Shown here in pieces: positions 16,926-25,481 of a stretch of DNA of 64,000 bases (positions are counted from its first letter, which is position 1; each line of letters opens with the position of its first letter). The stretch covers positions 1 to 64,000 of the forward strand of contig CAMTUH010000003.1 in NCBI GenBank assembly GCA_947084935.1, given 5' to 3'. Position numbers and translations under genes: made by a program. The notes beneath the pieces are model-generated. The model saw only the letters and a list, made by a program, of their open reading frames with translations, had not been told where the DNA came from and searched no databases. The DNA comes from CAMTUH01 sp947084935. GTDB taxonomy: Bacteria; Pseudomonadota; Gammaproteobacteria; Coxiellales; Coxiellaceae.

Positions 16926-18251
16926 TTAGTTAATCTTTCTCTCGCTGTAACCGATGCAATGCGTCTCTCGAATGATCAATGCGATGATCAATGCCAAAAT
17001 AAATGCTATTGGCATGATGGATAACGCCAGCTGGTATTCCTTTGCCGAAAACACCGGAATCTGGTTTACGGTGCGGTGTATCCAGTGCCACTCCATCAAA
17101 CGAGCAAACAGAGGCTGGGTAAACCCTCCCGCCATGATCAGCATGGATGCCAGTCCTTCCGCCGTCCCTGTCAATGCCAAAGGGTTACTTTCCGCGATCA
17201 AGGGATAACTGATGATCTGCGTACTGGTAATCAACCCCAGCCCAAAAAAGAGGGCCAATAGTGCCGTCATCGACAACTGGGGCACGAACATCAGCACAAT
17301 GATCAGCGCACACGCAATAACTGCCCCAACAATCATCGGCATACGCCGAAGCCTGAGGCGATCCGACGCCCATCCCACAAGCGGGGAGCCAATAATTGTA
17401 CCGATAAACAGCATAGACGTCACCACCGAGGACTCCGGTCGGGTAAGGCCGCGCACCTGGACCAAATACAGGCCCCCCCACATAGCGCCCAGCAGAAAGA
17501 TGGGCAAATTCATCAGTGAAGTATATAAGCCGCCGAGCCAATTTTGCAGATTCCTGACGGTCCTCCAGAGCGCTTTCCAAAAACCCATACCCTGCAAGAG
17601 CACGTGCTGATCGTGGTACGAAGCCGACTGGCCGGGGGGAAAGTCCCGCACAAGCCATACGATCAATACAAGCATGAGTACCCCAACCCCGGTGTCGATC
17701 ATCAAGGTGTAGCGCCACCCCACGCTATCCGTGAGCAACGTGAATGGGGTTTGAGCGATCATGCCGCCGATCATTGCAAATGTGACAATCAGCCCGATGA
17801 CCAAGGCCATGCGCTTCGGCTCAAACCAACGCGACGCCAGTCGGACATTGCTCAGTAAACAAAAGGAGCCCGCTATCCCCGTAATAAATCGAAACAACTC
17901 CGCCTGCCACAGGGCCCTCGACAGTGCAAAGCCGAAAGTGGAAAGCACGCTTGCGAGCATGGCCCATACGATCACTTTGCGCGTGGAAACCCGATCCAGA
18001 ATCATACCGGCCGGAAAAAGAAAAATGACGTTGGCGTAGAAATAGTTCGCCGATAAATGGCCAAGCTCAGTGGCACTGATGTGGAAGGTGCTGATCAGCG
18101 CCGGATCCAGAGCATTGAACATGTTCAGCTGGACGAATTCGAAGAAAAAGAAGAGTGATGCGGTGAAACAAACAACCCAAGGCTGAAAGGGATAGTCGAA
18201 GCTGTCGGTGGTTCTCGAGTTCATGGTTGTCACGGCTATCGCCGGTGGCAT
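16926..18251 (-). CDS. MFS transporter, upstream paralogue with higher apparent GC
   Basis: A 441-residue major facilitator, about 12 helices, with GMILDRVSTRKVIVWAM and SPLVGWASDRLRLRRMPM as the two pseudo-repeated loop motifs. It is the tandem paralogue of the next gene. By eye its codons end in G or C far more often than those of the paralogue or of most neighbours, which suggests a different history such as replacement by a transferred copy. GAGGGG lies before the ATG at 18251. The substrate is unknown. Confidence 0.85.
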   Translation of the reverse strand: MPPAIAVTTMNSRTTDSFDYPFQPWVVCFTASLFFFFEFVQLNMFNALDPALISTFHISATELGHLSANYFYANVIFLFPAGMILDRVSTRKVIVWAMLASVLSTFGFALSRALWQAELFRFITGIAGSFCLLSNVRLASRWFEPKRMALVIGLIVTFAMIGGMIAQTPFTLLTDSVGWRYTLMIDTGVGVLMLVLIVWLVRDFPPGQSASYHDQHVLLQGMGFWKALWRTVRNLQNWLGGLYTSLMNLPIFLLGAMWGGLYLVQVRGLTRPESSVVTSMLFIGTIIGSPLVGWASDRLRLRRMPMIVGAVIACALIIVLMFVPQLSMTALLALFFGLGLITSTQIISYPLIAESNPLALTGTAEGLASMLIMAGGFTQPLFARLMEWHWIHRTVNQIPVFSAKEYQLALSIMPIAFILALIIALIIRETHCIGYSERKIN

Positions 18252-18316
18252 ACACCACCCCTCTGTCGGTCAGTCAGCGGTCGTTCATCGCACGCAGGGA
18301 TTATACCGGAAACTAT

Positions 18317-18919
18317 TTAAGAAACACAGTCGAAAACACGGTGCGCCTGACCTAAACGAAAATGCTTACGACAGGTCGCAACGTAGCGTTCATTTCCACC
18401 AATCATAATTTGGCTGCCCTCTCGAACAGCCTGGCCTTGGTCATCGATTCGGAGATTCATGGTGGCCTTTCGTCCGCAGTGACAAATCGTCTTTATTTCG
18501 ATGAGCACGTCTGCCCAAGCCAGCAAATAGCGGCTGCCCTCAAAAGGCTCCCCCTGGAAATCCGTCCGAAGACCATAAGCCAGCACCGGCCGGTTCAGCC
18601 GCTCAGTGACCAATGCCAGCTGCTCTACTTGTGCTTTTGTTAAAAAATGGGCCTCGTCCACTAAAATACAGCAAATGTTCTGATTTTCTGCGATCTTGAA
18701 GTAAACGTCATCGAAAATGTCGCTATCTTTCGAGAAAACAATGGCGTCAGCTTGCAGACCTATTCGTGTAGTAACCTTGCCAATTCCGTAACGATCATCA
18801 ATAACCGGAGCAAACACGAGCGTATCCATGCCGCGCTCATTATAGTTATGACTCGACTGTAACAAGGTCGTGCTTTTGCCCGCATTCATGGCAGAATAAT
18901 AAAAATGTAATTTGGCCAT
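18317..18919 (-). CDS. tdk: Thymidine kinase
   Basis: A 200-residue type II thymidine kinase. It phosphorylates thymidine to dTMP in pyrimidine salvage. Walker A is SAMNAGKSTTL near the N-terminus and the Walker B region is CILVDEAHFL. Zinc-binding cysteines occur in ICHCGRKATM and near the C-terminus (TCRKHF). I start it at 18919 (MAKLHFYYSAMNAGKS) because this matches the family N-terminus. An upstream in-frame start at 18949 would add ten unlike residues. Confidence 0.94.
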   Translation of the reverse strand: MAKLHFYYSAMNAGKSTTLLQSSHNYNERGMDTLVFAPVIDDRYGIGKVTTRIGLQADAIVFSKDSDIFDDVYFKIAENQNICCILVDEAHFLTKAQVEQLALVTERLNRPVLAYGLRTDFQGEPFEGSRYLLAWADVLIEIKTICHCGRKATMNLRIDDQGQAVREGSQIMIGGNERYVATCRKHFRLGQAHRVFDCVS

Positions 18920-19026
18920 CGTCTTTGTACCCCCAAAAGAAGCTATCACATACGGTAATCAGTGACAAAACCGACTGAAGATTATAATATAAATGCACAA
19001 AATTTAACCCGGACGAATGGTTTATT

Positions 19027-19518
19027 ATGAATTTCTACCGATCCCTAAAGTGGCTATTGATGACCGCCCCAATCGTGTCGTCACCCGTTGTTTTCGGCGA
19101 TGTGCCACCAGCCCCATTACCCCCGGGTTACTCAGTTTGCCCCACCACCAGCGACATCAAAAAAGATCCTTCGACGATGATCTGGTCTACACCAACCGGT
19201 TGGCGCAGCTTTTCCGCCTCTTTTGCAAATCGTCTTACTCAATTTTTGGGGGCCCAGTGGCAGGGCGTTAACGTCGGCAACCTATCCTGTTTATATCAGG
19301 GCGATGACATGACTTTTCCCATCGTGCTGCAATTCAATCGCCTGGTTTACGCACCCGGTGGCAGCAAATGGGGTAAAAATCTCGGCGGTTACCGCAATTG
19401 TGTTTCTCCGCATCGTCGGGACTGCCTCTTTAAACCGAAACTGGAAGAAAAAACCGGTGATATTTATCAAACCGCGAGTAAACTAAAAGTTTCAGGGCAG
19501 CAAGAATTAGGATTCTAG
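19027..19518 (+). CDS. Exported cysteine-containing protein, unknown function
   Basis: A 163-residue protein with a probable signal peptide (RSLKWLLMTAPIVSSPVVFGD) and a mature part holding four cysteines (CPTTSD, LSCLYQG, YRNCVSP, RDCLFK), so two disulfides are plausible in the periplasm. Tryptophan- and glycine-rich segments (WRSFSASFANRL, WQGVNVGNL) suggest a small beta-rich fold. I do not recognise the family with confidence; it resembles short exported proteins seen in Legionella and Coxiella genomes. It precedes an acyltransferase gene by 19 bases on the same strand and may be co-transcribed with it. Confidence 0.65.
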   Translation: MNFYRSLKWLLMTAPIVSSPVVFGDVPPAPLPPGYSVCPTTSDIKKDPSTMIWSTPTGWRSFSASFANRLTQFLGAQWQGVNVGNLSCLYQGDDMTFPIVLQFNRLVYAPGGSKWGKNLGGYRNCVSPHRRDCLFKPKLEEKTGDIYQTASKLKVSGQQELGF

Positions 19519-19537
19519 GTTTGACAGGAGTCGGGAA

Positions 19538-20410
19538 ATGCGAGCCGTTTTTCTTCTCGCGCTTTTAGCGATTTATTCGTTATTTTTTTCCTTATTCATT
19601 CTATTAGGCGGAATCGTCCTGTGGATTATACCGCTTAAATCGTGGCGTCGCACGATGATGCGTACGCTGTTAATGATTCCCGTTTTCTGGACCAGCCTGA
19701 CCAACAACCTGATGCAAACGTGCCCGGGTGAATGGGAAATCCGAGGAGAGGCGGCGCTCAACGATCAAAAATCGTATCTGCTCATCGCCAATCACCAAAC
19801 GTGGCTAGACATCCTCGTACTCGGATTTGTTTTTAATCGCAAGATCCCCGTCATGAAATTTTTTATGAAAAAAGAATTGCTGTGGTCTTTGCCATTGGTG
19901 GGCCTCGGCTGCTGGATACTGGGATACCCCATCATGCATCGGCATTCGAAGCAAGCCATTCGCAAACACCCCGAACTCCGAATGAAAGACGTTGAAACCG
20001 CCAAAAAATCCTGCCAAAAATTCATGGAATTTCCGACCACCGTCATGAATTTTGTAGAAGGCACGCGATTCAGAGATGAAAAGCGTGCGCGGCAAATATC
20101 ACCATACAATCACTTATTGAAACCTAAAGCGGGCGGTATCGCCATCGTGATGAATGAATTTCGCGATCGTTTATCGGGAATTTTAAACGTCACCATCCAC
20201 TACTCGGAACCCAACATGACCCTTCTTAAGTTTTTCAGAAAAGGCTGTCGAAAAATCACCGTTCACTACGAGCTGATCCCGGTAACGCCGGACCTGATTG
20301 GAAATTATTACGAAGACCGAGAGTTTCGCAAATACATTCAGCAGTGGTTAAGTGCACTCTGGGAAAAGAAAGATTTGCTGTTAGACAATCTGAACGAAAA
20401 AAATCGATGA
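19538..20410 (+). CDS. 1-acyl-glycerol-3-phosphate acyltransferase-like membrane protein (PlsC family, YihG-like)
   Basis: A 290-residue protein with an N-terminal hydrophobic region (about residues 5-30) and an LPLAT/PlsC domain. Acyltransferase motif I is NHQTWLD (H-x4-D), and the substrate-binding motif EGTRF follows. It probably acylates lysophosphatidic acid or a related lysolipid at the inner membrane; the closest well-known architecture is E. coli YihG. AGGAG precedes the ATG at 19538. It overlaps hemC by four bases (ATGA), so translation of the two is coupled although their functions seem unrelated. Confidence 0.85.
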   Translation: MRAVFLLALLAIYSLFFSLFILLGGIVLWIIPLKSWRRTMMRTLLMIPVFWTSLTNNLMQTCPGEWEIRGEAALNDQKSYLLIANHQTWLDILVLGFVFNRKIPVMKFFMKKELLWSLPLVGLGCWILGYPIMHRHSKQAIRKHPELRMKDVETAKKSCQKFMEFPTTVMNFVEGTRFRDEKRARQISPYNHLLKPKAGGIAIVMNEFRDRLSGILNVTIHYSEPNMTLLKFFRKGCRKITVHYELIPVTPDLIGNYYEDREFRKYIQQWLSALWEKKDLLLDNLNEKNR

Positions 20411-21330
20411 CCAAAAAGCGAGAAATCATCATCGCCACTCGGAAAAGCCCTCTGGCTTTGTGGCAAGCAGAATACGTCAAGCAACAGTTGCTGCGATTGT
20501 ATGACGATTGGGAATTCCACATTTCCGCCCGAACCACCACCGGTGACCGCACTCCCGATCGTGCACTCGCTGAAATGGGTGGTAAAGATTTGTTTGTAAA
20601 AGATCTGCAAAAAATGCTTAAAAACAAAGAAGCTGACATCGCCGTCCATTCATTAAAAGATATGTCGGCTCAAGATTCTTCGGAGTTTACGCTTGCTGCG
20701 TTTTGTACGCGCGAAGACCCGCGCGATGTGTTTCTGTCGCACCGCACGAAAAAGTTTGTGGATTTACCGAAAAATTCCGTGGTCGGCACCTGCAGCCCAC
20801 GTCGACAGTGTCAATTAAAAGCCCTTCGCCCCGATATCGAAATGAAAATACTGCGTGGAAACGTGGGCACGCGGTTAGCGAAATTGGATAATGGGGAATA
20901 CGATGCGATTATTTTGGCCGCCGCCGGCCTAAAACGACTGGGTCTGGAAAATCGCATCAACGATTATTTTGAGGTCACCGAAGTAATACCCGCGATTGGT
21001 CAGGGGATTATTGCCGTCGAGTGCCACGCTGAAGATGAAAATCTCAAAGCCTTGCTGAAACCGCTGGACGATCTGACCGCCCGCGTGTGCGCAACTGCAG
21101 AACGCGCCGTTAACAAAAAAATCGGCGGCGACTGCTATACCCCCATCGCCGCACACGCCACGCTGGATCGGAAAATGCTGCATTTAAATGCTCTCGTCGG
21201 CACCTCAGATGGCCACAAAATTCTTCGCGCCTCAATGACTGGGCGCTCTGATCATGCAGAACAGTTAGGGTTAGACGTCGGGGAAAAATTGTTATCAGGC
21301 GGCGCAAGAGCTGTTCTCAGCAAAACCTAA
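20407..21330 (+). CDS. hemC: Porphobilinogen deaminase (hydroxymethylbilane synthase)
   Basis: A 307-residue HemC. It polymerises four porphobilinogens into hydroxymethylbilane, the linear precursor of haem. Visible conserved parts are IATRKSPLALWQAEYV, KDLFVKDLQKML, VGTCSPRRQCQLKALRPD, and the GGDCYTPIAAHA loop whose Cys carries the dipyrromethane cofactor. The start at 20407 overlaps the acyltransferase stop. The next haem gene, hemD, lies 1.1 kb downstream, separated by the oppositely oriented vapBC pair. Confidence 0.96.
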   Translation: MTKKREIIIATRKSPLALWQAEYVKQQLLRLYDDWEFHISARTTTGDRTPDRALAEMGGKDLFVKDLQKMLKNKEADIAVHSLKDMSAQDSSEFTLAAFCTREDPRDVFLSHRTKKFVDLPKNSVVGTCSPRRQCQLKALRPDIEMKILRGNVGTRLAKLDNGEYDAIILAAAGLKRLGLENRINDYFEVTEVIPAIGQGIIAVECHAEDENLKALLKPLDDLTARVCATAERAVNKKIGGDCYTPIAAHATLDRKMLHLNALVGTSDGHKILRASMTGRSDHAEQLGLDVGEKLLSGGARAVLSKT

Positions 21331-21740
21331 ACCTTCACCGTTGTCACGTATTTATGCTTTCCGTAATCAAGAATGTTTTTATCGTGTGTCAATAATGTCA
21401 AATTGTTCAACCGTGCCGTTGCGATAATAATTCTATCCGCCGGATCGCCAATAAAACTATTCGGCAATTGACAACTTTCCACGGAAATCTCCGGTGATAA
21501 ATCAATTAATTCACACCGCGTGGCCCGAAGTGCTTGTTTCACCCAATCTAAAGTGGGATGGTTGAGGATTACTCTTCGCTTTAATACCAACATGGATGTT
21601 TCCCACACAGAAATTGCCGAAAGTGAAAGCGCACCATGAGCATAAGCTTTTTCAAGAAGATCACGACTGATTGGCTTGAGTTTTGGATCGCCATTGACTA
21701 ACCAAATCCACACGTGCGTGTCTAGTAAAAATGAGGTCAC
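21327..21740 (-). CDS. vapC: VapC-type PIN-domain toxin
   Basis: A 137-residue PIN-domain ribonuclease. The acidic residues expected at the active site are seen in FLLDTHVWIW, in SAISVWETSM and in GDPADRIIIATARLNNLTLLTHD. VapC toxins cleave tRNA or rRNA; the target here is unknown. I use GTG at 21740, with GGAG just before it and a four-base overlap with the antitoxin stop, instead of an upstream ATG at 21755. The stop overlaps the end of hemC by four bases. Confidence 0.88.
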   Translation of the reverse strand: MTSFLLDTHVWIWLVNGDPKLKPISRDLLEKAYAHGALSLSAISVWETSMLVLKRRVILNHPTLDWVKQALRATRCELIDLSPEISVESCQLPNSFIGDPADRIIIATARLNNLTLLTHDKNILDYGKHKYVTTVKV

Positions 21741-21973
21741 GTCTCCGCATCCCATTTTTCACCGATGGGCGAAACGATGTCGCCTTGAATAGTCACCGTA
21801 TTTTTAAGACACCCAAACACTTTCACCGGCTCTTCCTCGATGGGTATTAGCTTCGCCACGGGCTTCCCTCGCTTAGTAATAACATATTCGACATGCTGCT
21901 CCTTAACGTGACTCATAATTTTCAGGCATTTTGCTTTAAATTCGCCAGCGGGTATGTGGTAATGACGAGCCAT
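21737..21973 (-). CDS. Phd/YefM-type antitoxin
   Basis: A 78-residue antitoxin of the Phd/YefM superfamily. The N-terminal DNA-binding half contains HIPAGEFKAKCLKIMSHVKEQHVEYVITKRGKPVAKLIP, and the C-terminal half would bind the toxin. It is encoded upstream of and overlaps the PIN toxin gene, the standard toxin-antitoxin order. It probably represses its own operon through the palindrome at 21991-22008. Confidence 0.88.
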   Translation of the reverse strand: MARHYHIPAGEFKAKCLKIMSHVKEQHVEYVITKRGKPVAKLIPIEEEPVKVFGCLKNTVTIQGDIVSPIGEKWDAET

Positions 21974-21990
21974 TGTATACTCCCATAGTC

Positions 21991-22008
21991 ATATGATCAT
22001 GGTCATAT
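21991..22008 (-). promoter_or_regulatory. Palindromic operator of the toxin-antitoxin operon
   Basis: An 18-base near-perfect palindrome (ATATGATCATGGTCATAT) with one mismatched base pair, 18 bases upstream of the antitoxin ATG. A second ATAGTCATAT-like half-site adjoins it. Phd/YefM antitoxins bind such palindromes to autorepress; binding here is inferred from position and symmetry. Confidence 0.6.
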
Positions 22009-22124
22009 TATAGGGCCGAATCCACTTTACGTCAAACCACGCCCTCCCTTCCCCCCGCGACCAATTCATTTTATGATTCACTCAGAAGTGGCATTTTATC
22101 CAGAACCACCACCGAGTAAATACC

Positions 22125-22442
22125 GTGTATAAAATAACTTTTTACGTTCCTGAATCCGACCTCGACAATGTCAAGCAAGCGTTATTCAGTAAAGGCGCGG
22201 GCAAAGTGGGAAATTATGATTGCTGCTGCTGGCAAACGCTCGGGGAAGGCCAATTTCGCGCCTTAGAAGGCAGCGATCCGCACATCGGCACAAAAAATAA
22301 AATCGAAACGGTGAAAGAATATTTGGTCGAAATGGTGTGCGAAGATAATATAGTGAAAGAAGTATTAAAAGAATTAATTCGCGTGCACCCTTACGAAACC
22401 CCTGCTTACGCGGCCTGGAGAATCGAACCGCATGGTTTTTAA
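22125..22442 (+). CDS. Stand-alone NIF3/YqfO-like (CutA/PII-fold) domain protein
   Basis: A 105-residue protein. MYKITFYVPESDLDNVKQALFSKGAGKVGNY, then EGSDPHIG, and the C-terminal VHPYETPAYAAWRI match the small PII/CutA-like domain inserted in YqfO/NIF3 proteins, here as a single-domain protein. Such proteins are uncharacterised; metal binding has been suggested for the family, and this one has three consecutive Cys at about residues 33-35. The start is GTG at 22125 with a weak GAG site. It overlaps hemD by 11 bases, so it is co-transcribed with that gene. Confidence 0.75.
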   Translation: MYKITFYVPESDLDNVKQALFSKGAGKVGNYDCCCWQTLGEGQFRALEGSDPHIGTKNKIETVKEYLVEMVCEDNIVKEVLKELIRVHPYETPAYAAWRIEPHGF

Positions 22443-23184
22443 ACGCCTCAATAACCGCACTATTTTACTGACTCGTCCTCGTCATCAAGCACAGCAATTA
22501 GTGGATTTAATCGAAGATGCCGGCGGGAAAGCGATTGTATTTCCCACTCTTCAAATTATACCCCCCGATGATTCAAGCGCTCTGCAAAAAGAATTGCACC
22601 GATTACCCGACGTCGATATCGTCATTTTTGTGAGTGCCAATGCCGTCGACCACGCCATGCCTTACTGGAAACGCACGGATTCACCCACGATTGTTGCCAT
22701 CGGACCCGGCACCGCACAAGCGCTACACCGACACGGGATTCCTCCCACGCTAGTCCCGAAAAATTACAGCAGTGAAGGAATAGTAAACCTCAGCGTATTT
22801 CAAGCCGTCGCTCACAAAAAAATCTTAATCTGTTGCGGTGAACATTCGAGACCCTATTTAAAAGACGAACTGCAAAAACGGGGGGCGATCGTCAGCGTCG
22901 CCATCTGCTATCGGCGCGCTTGTCCCTCAATCGACGCACACCAACAGACTTGGATACAGCAGCAGCCGATCGATTTTATTGTTTCAACCAGTAAAGAAAG
23001 TTTACACAATTTACACGCGTTATTTTATTCGTCCGGTTTGCCGTGGCTCACGAATATCCCACTTCTGGTAATCAGCGATGCCATGGCCGCCGAAGCCACC
23101 GCACTCGGTTTTCGCAACCGAATCATTGTCGCGCGCAATGCATCGAATGAAGCGATTCTTGGAGCGCTACTGCATGAAGCCTAA
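22432..23184 (+). CDS. hemD: Uroporphyrinogen-III synthase
   Basis: A 250-residue HemD-family protein with the usual two alternating alpha/beta domains. ILLTRPRHQAQQLVDLIEDAGGKAIVFPTLQI opens it, IVFVSANAV resembles the family FVSxNAV segment, and GPGTAQAL and DFIVSTSKESLHNL follow. It cyclises hydroxymethylbilane with inversion of ring D. Sequence conservation in this family is low, so the assignment also rests on hemX and hemY downstream. The 105-residue gene upstream overlaps its start. Confidence 0.88.
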   Translation: MVFKRLNNRTILLTRPRHQAQQLVDLIEDAGGKAIVFPTLQIIPPDDSSALQKELHRLPDVDIVIFVSANAVDHAMPYWKRTDSPTIVAIGPGTAQALHRHGIPPTLVPKNYSSEGIVNLSVFQAVAHKKILICCGEHSRPYLKDELQKRGAIVSVAICYRRACPSIDAHQQTWIQQQPIDFIVSTSKESLHNLHALFYSSGLPWLTNIPLLVISDAMAAEATALGFRNRIIVARNASNEAILGALLHEA

Positions 23185-23289
23185 ACTAAATAAGTTTTTG
23201 TGCATTCGTGAAGCTTAGGGTGTTATGAAGCGCGAATTAAATTTTTTTTTATTGTACAATAAGATTTTCCTAAAATGCCGAGGGACCCG

Positions 23290-24309
23290 ATGATCAAAGA
23301 ACCTACCCCAAAACCCACCGAAAAACCCAAGCACACCCTCAGCAACAAAAACAATTTAATCAGCCTTTTTGCCGTCATTTTAGCGGTCGTGGCTATTGTT
23401 CTGGCGTTAGTCGCCTGGCAACAGAAAAGCAGACTTCGGGGAACTGAAGGCAATCAGTCCACCCAATGGCAACAATCGGTAACGGAATTAAAAACAGCTC
23501 TCGAGCGGTATCAGCAACAAACCCAAACCGCCATTGCCGCCAACCAAAGCAATATTTCCCAATTAATGAATCAAAGCGCCCAGGGCACGCAAGAACAAGC
23601 AACGGCCTACGCCGGGTATTTAATCCGCTTAGCGCACTTACATTTAAGCGTCGAAAATAATTTACCCTTGGGAATAGAGTTATTAAAAATCGCGCAACAA
23701 CGGCTGCAACCCATCCCAACCTCAAACGTAACATCGCTGAAACAAGCGCTCAGCAACGACATCGCCGCCTTATCCGCATTGCCCCAGATTGACAAAGCAG
23801 GCCTCATCAACCAAATCGATACCCTGAGCGATCAAATTGCTCATTTACCCACACAACCCACACTAGCACCACCCGCTCCCGAGCCGAGCACAGCCACCGA
23901 TTCATCAAAAAGCTACTGGGATAAAATAAAGCATAATTTATCTGGCTTGAAAAATTTATTCATCGTTCGCCGCGTCGACACACCCATGACGTCTCTGCTG
24001 CAACCGCAACAATCGATGTTTCTCAGAGAAGACGTTCGATTTAAATTGCTCCAGGCACAATGGGCGTTGTTGCACCAAGAACGTACGCTTTACGGACAAA
24101 GCTTAAATAAAGCGGCGCAATTATTAAGTCAATACGACCAAAATCAACCCGCGACGGCTTTAATTGCGAAACAATTGCAGGCCTTAGCCATTATCGATAT
24201 CAAGCCACAAATTCCAGAATTGCAATCCCTGCGTATTTTACCGCCCACCACACCCGCAGCGCCTTCCTTACCGAATAAACCCGAACGCACGGAGAGCGTG
24301 GAATCATGA
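23290..24309 (+). CDS. hemX: HemX-like inner-membrane protein
   Basis: A 339-residue protein with a short cytoplasmic N-terminus rich in Pro and Lys, one transmembrane segment (LISLFAVILAVVAIVLALVAW, about residues 23-43), then a long periplasmic part rich in Gln with coiled-coil character. This is the architecture of gammaproteobacterial HemX, whose role is not settled; the old annotation as a uroporphyrinogen methyltransferase is not supported by any catalytic domain here. I start it at 23290, with GAGGGA before it; ATG at 23275 is possible. It overlaps hemY by four bases. Confidence 0.85.
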   Translation: MIKEPTPKPTEKPKHTLSNKNNLISLFAVILAVVAIVLALVAWQQKSRLRGTEGNQSTQWQQSVTELKTALERYQQQTQTAIAANQSNISQLMNQSAQGTQEQATAYAGYLIRLAHLHLSVENNLPLGIELLKIAQQRLQPIPTSNVTSLKQALSNDIAALSALPQIDKAGLINQIDTLSDQIAHLPTQPTLAPPAPEPSTATDSSKSYWDKIKHNLSGLKNLFIVRRVDTPMTSLLQPQQSMFLREDVRFKLLQAQWALLHQERTLYGQSLNKAAQLLSQYDQNQPATALIAKQLQALAIIDIKPQIPELQSLRILPPTTPAAPSLPNKPERTESVES

Positions 24310-25481
24310 GATACCTCATACTGGTTTTTATTCTATTACTTCTCTCCATCTGGCTTGGGCTTGAAATGTCTCGCGGCGCAGGATACGTCCTGATTGCCTA
24401 TCGACATTGGACAATTGAAACCAGCCTGTGGGTTGCCATTATTTCACTCTTAATTATATTTATCGTTTTCTACATCGTGTTCCGCACGCTCGGACGCACG
24501 GCACGTATTTCAAAAAACCTCAAGCGATGGCGTAAAATGCGTCACCACCGCAAAGGACGACAACTGACTCACATCGGCTTGTGTGAACTCGCTGAAGGGA
24601 ATTGGCAGAGCGCGGAACAGACTTTGATTAAAGCTTCTAAGCTGGCTCGAAATCCGCTGATTAATTTCTTAGCCGCAGCACAAGCCGCTAATGCGGAACA
24701 CGCTTACGAACGCCGCGATAATTATTTGCGTCGCGCACACAGTTCAGCCAGAGGCTCAAAAATCGCTGTTGATCTTACTCAAGCGCAACTGCAAATGGAG
24801 AGTAAGCAATGGGAGCAAGCACTGGCTACGTTGCAACACGTTAAAAATAACGATCCCCACCAACGCCACGCATTAAACCTATTGAAAACCGTCTACACGG
24901 AATTGGGTGACTGGGAATCACTTCGTGATCTATTGCCGGCTTTACGGAAAAATAAAATTGAATCGCCCGAAGCGCTCGATGGACTTGAACAAACGGTTTA
25001 TCTTTTTTTACTGGAACGTGCTTGCCTTAAAGGAACCCAAGCATTAATGGAAACCTGGCGCAAGTTCCCGCGATCTTTTCATCACGACCCCATTTTAATT
25101 CGAAAATACACGCGTTATTTGGTGGAGCGCCATGAAGACGATGAGGCCGTGGCTTTGATTGAAAGTGTTCTGAAAAAACAATGGGATTCGGTTTTAGTAA
25201 AAACATTCAGCGTGGCTAAGGGAGAAAGCGTTGCCAAGCAATTAACGGTTGCGGAACACTGGCTAAAGAAATACCCCAAAGAACCCGAATTATTACTCTG
25301 CCTCGGACGATTGAGCGTTCAAGAAAAATTCTGGGGAAAAGCCCGGGAGTATTTGCAAGCCAGTCTGCAACTCGCTCCCTCTACCGAAGCGTACCAAGAG
25401 CTGGGAAAAGTTTACCTTGCACTCGGCGATAAAGAAGCGGCACTGGAGTGTTTTCAAAAGGGAATTCAACTTTCCGTATGA
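24306..25481 (+). CDS. hemY: HemY-like membrane protein with TPR region
   Basis: A 391-residue protein. Two N-terminal transmembrane segments (LILVFILLLLSIWLGLEM and VAIISLLIIFIVFYIVF) and a HemY_N domain with RRxHRKGR-type basic loop (RKMRHHRKGRQLTHIGLCELAEGNWQSAE) are followed by helical TPR-like repeats (PEPELLLCLGRLSVQEKFWGKAREYL region at about 325-385). It is the proteobacterial HemY, distinct from the Bacillus protoporphyrinogen oxidase of the same name. It is linked to haem synthesis by operon position only. Confidence 0.88.
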   Translation: MRYLILVFILLLLSIWLGLEMSRGAGYVLIAYRHWTIETSLWVAIISLLIIFIVFYIVFRTLGRTARISKNLKRWRKMRHHRKGRQLTHIGLCELAEGNWQSAEQTLIKASKLARNPLINFLAAAQAANAEHAYERRDNYLRRAHSSARGSKIAVDLTQAQLQMESKQWEQALATLQHVKNNDPHQRHALNLLKTVYTELGDWESLRDLLPALRKNKIESPEALDGLEQTVYLFLLERACLKGTQALMETWRKFPRSFHHDPILIRKYTRYLVERHEDDEAVALIESVLKKQWDSVLVKTFSVAKGESVAKQLTVAEHWLKKYPKEPELLLCLGRLSVQEKFWGKAREYLQASLQLAPSTEAYQELGKVYLALGDKEAALECFQKGIQLSV

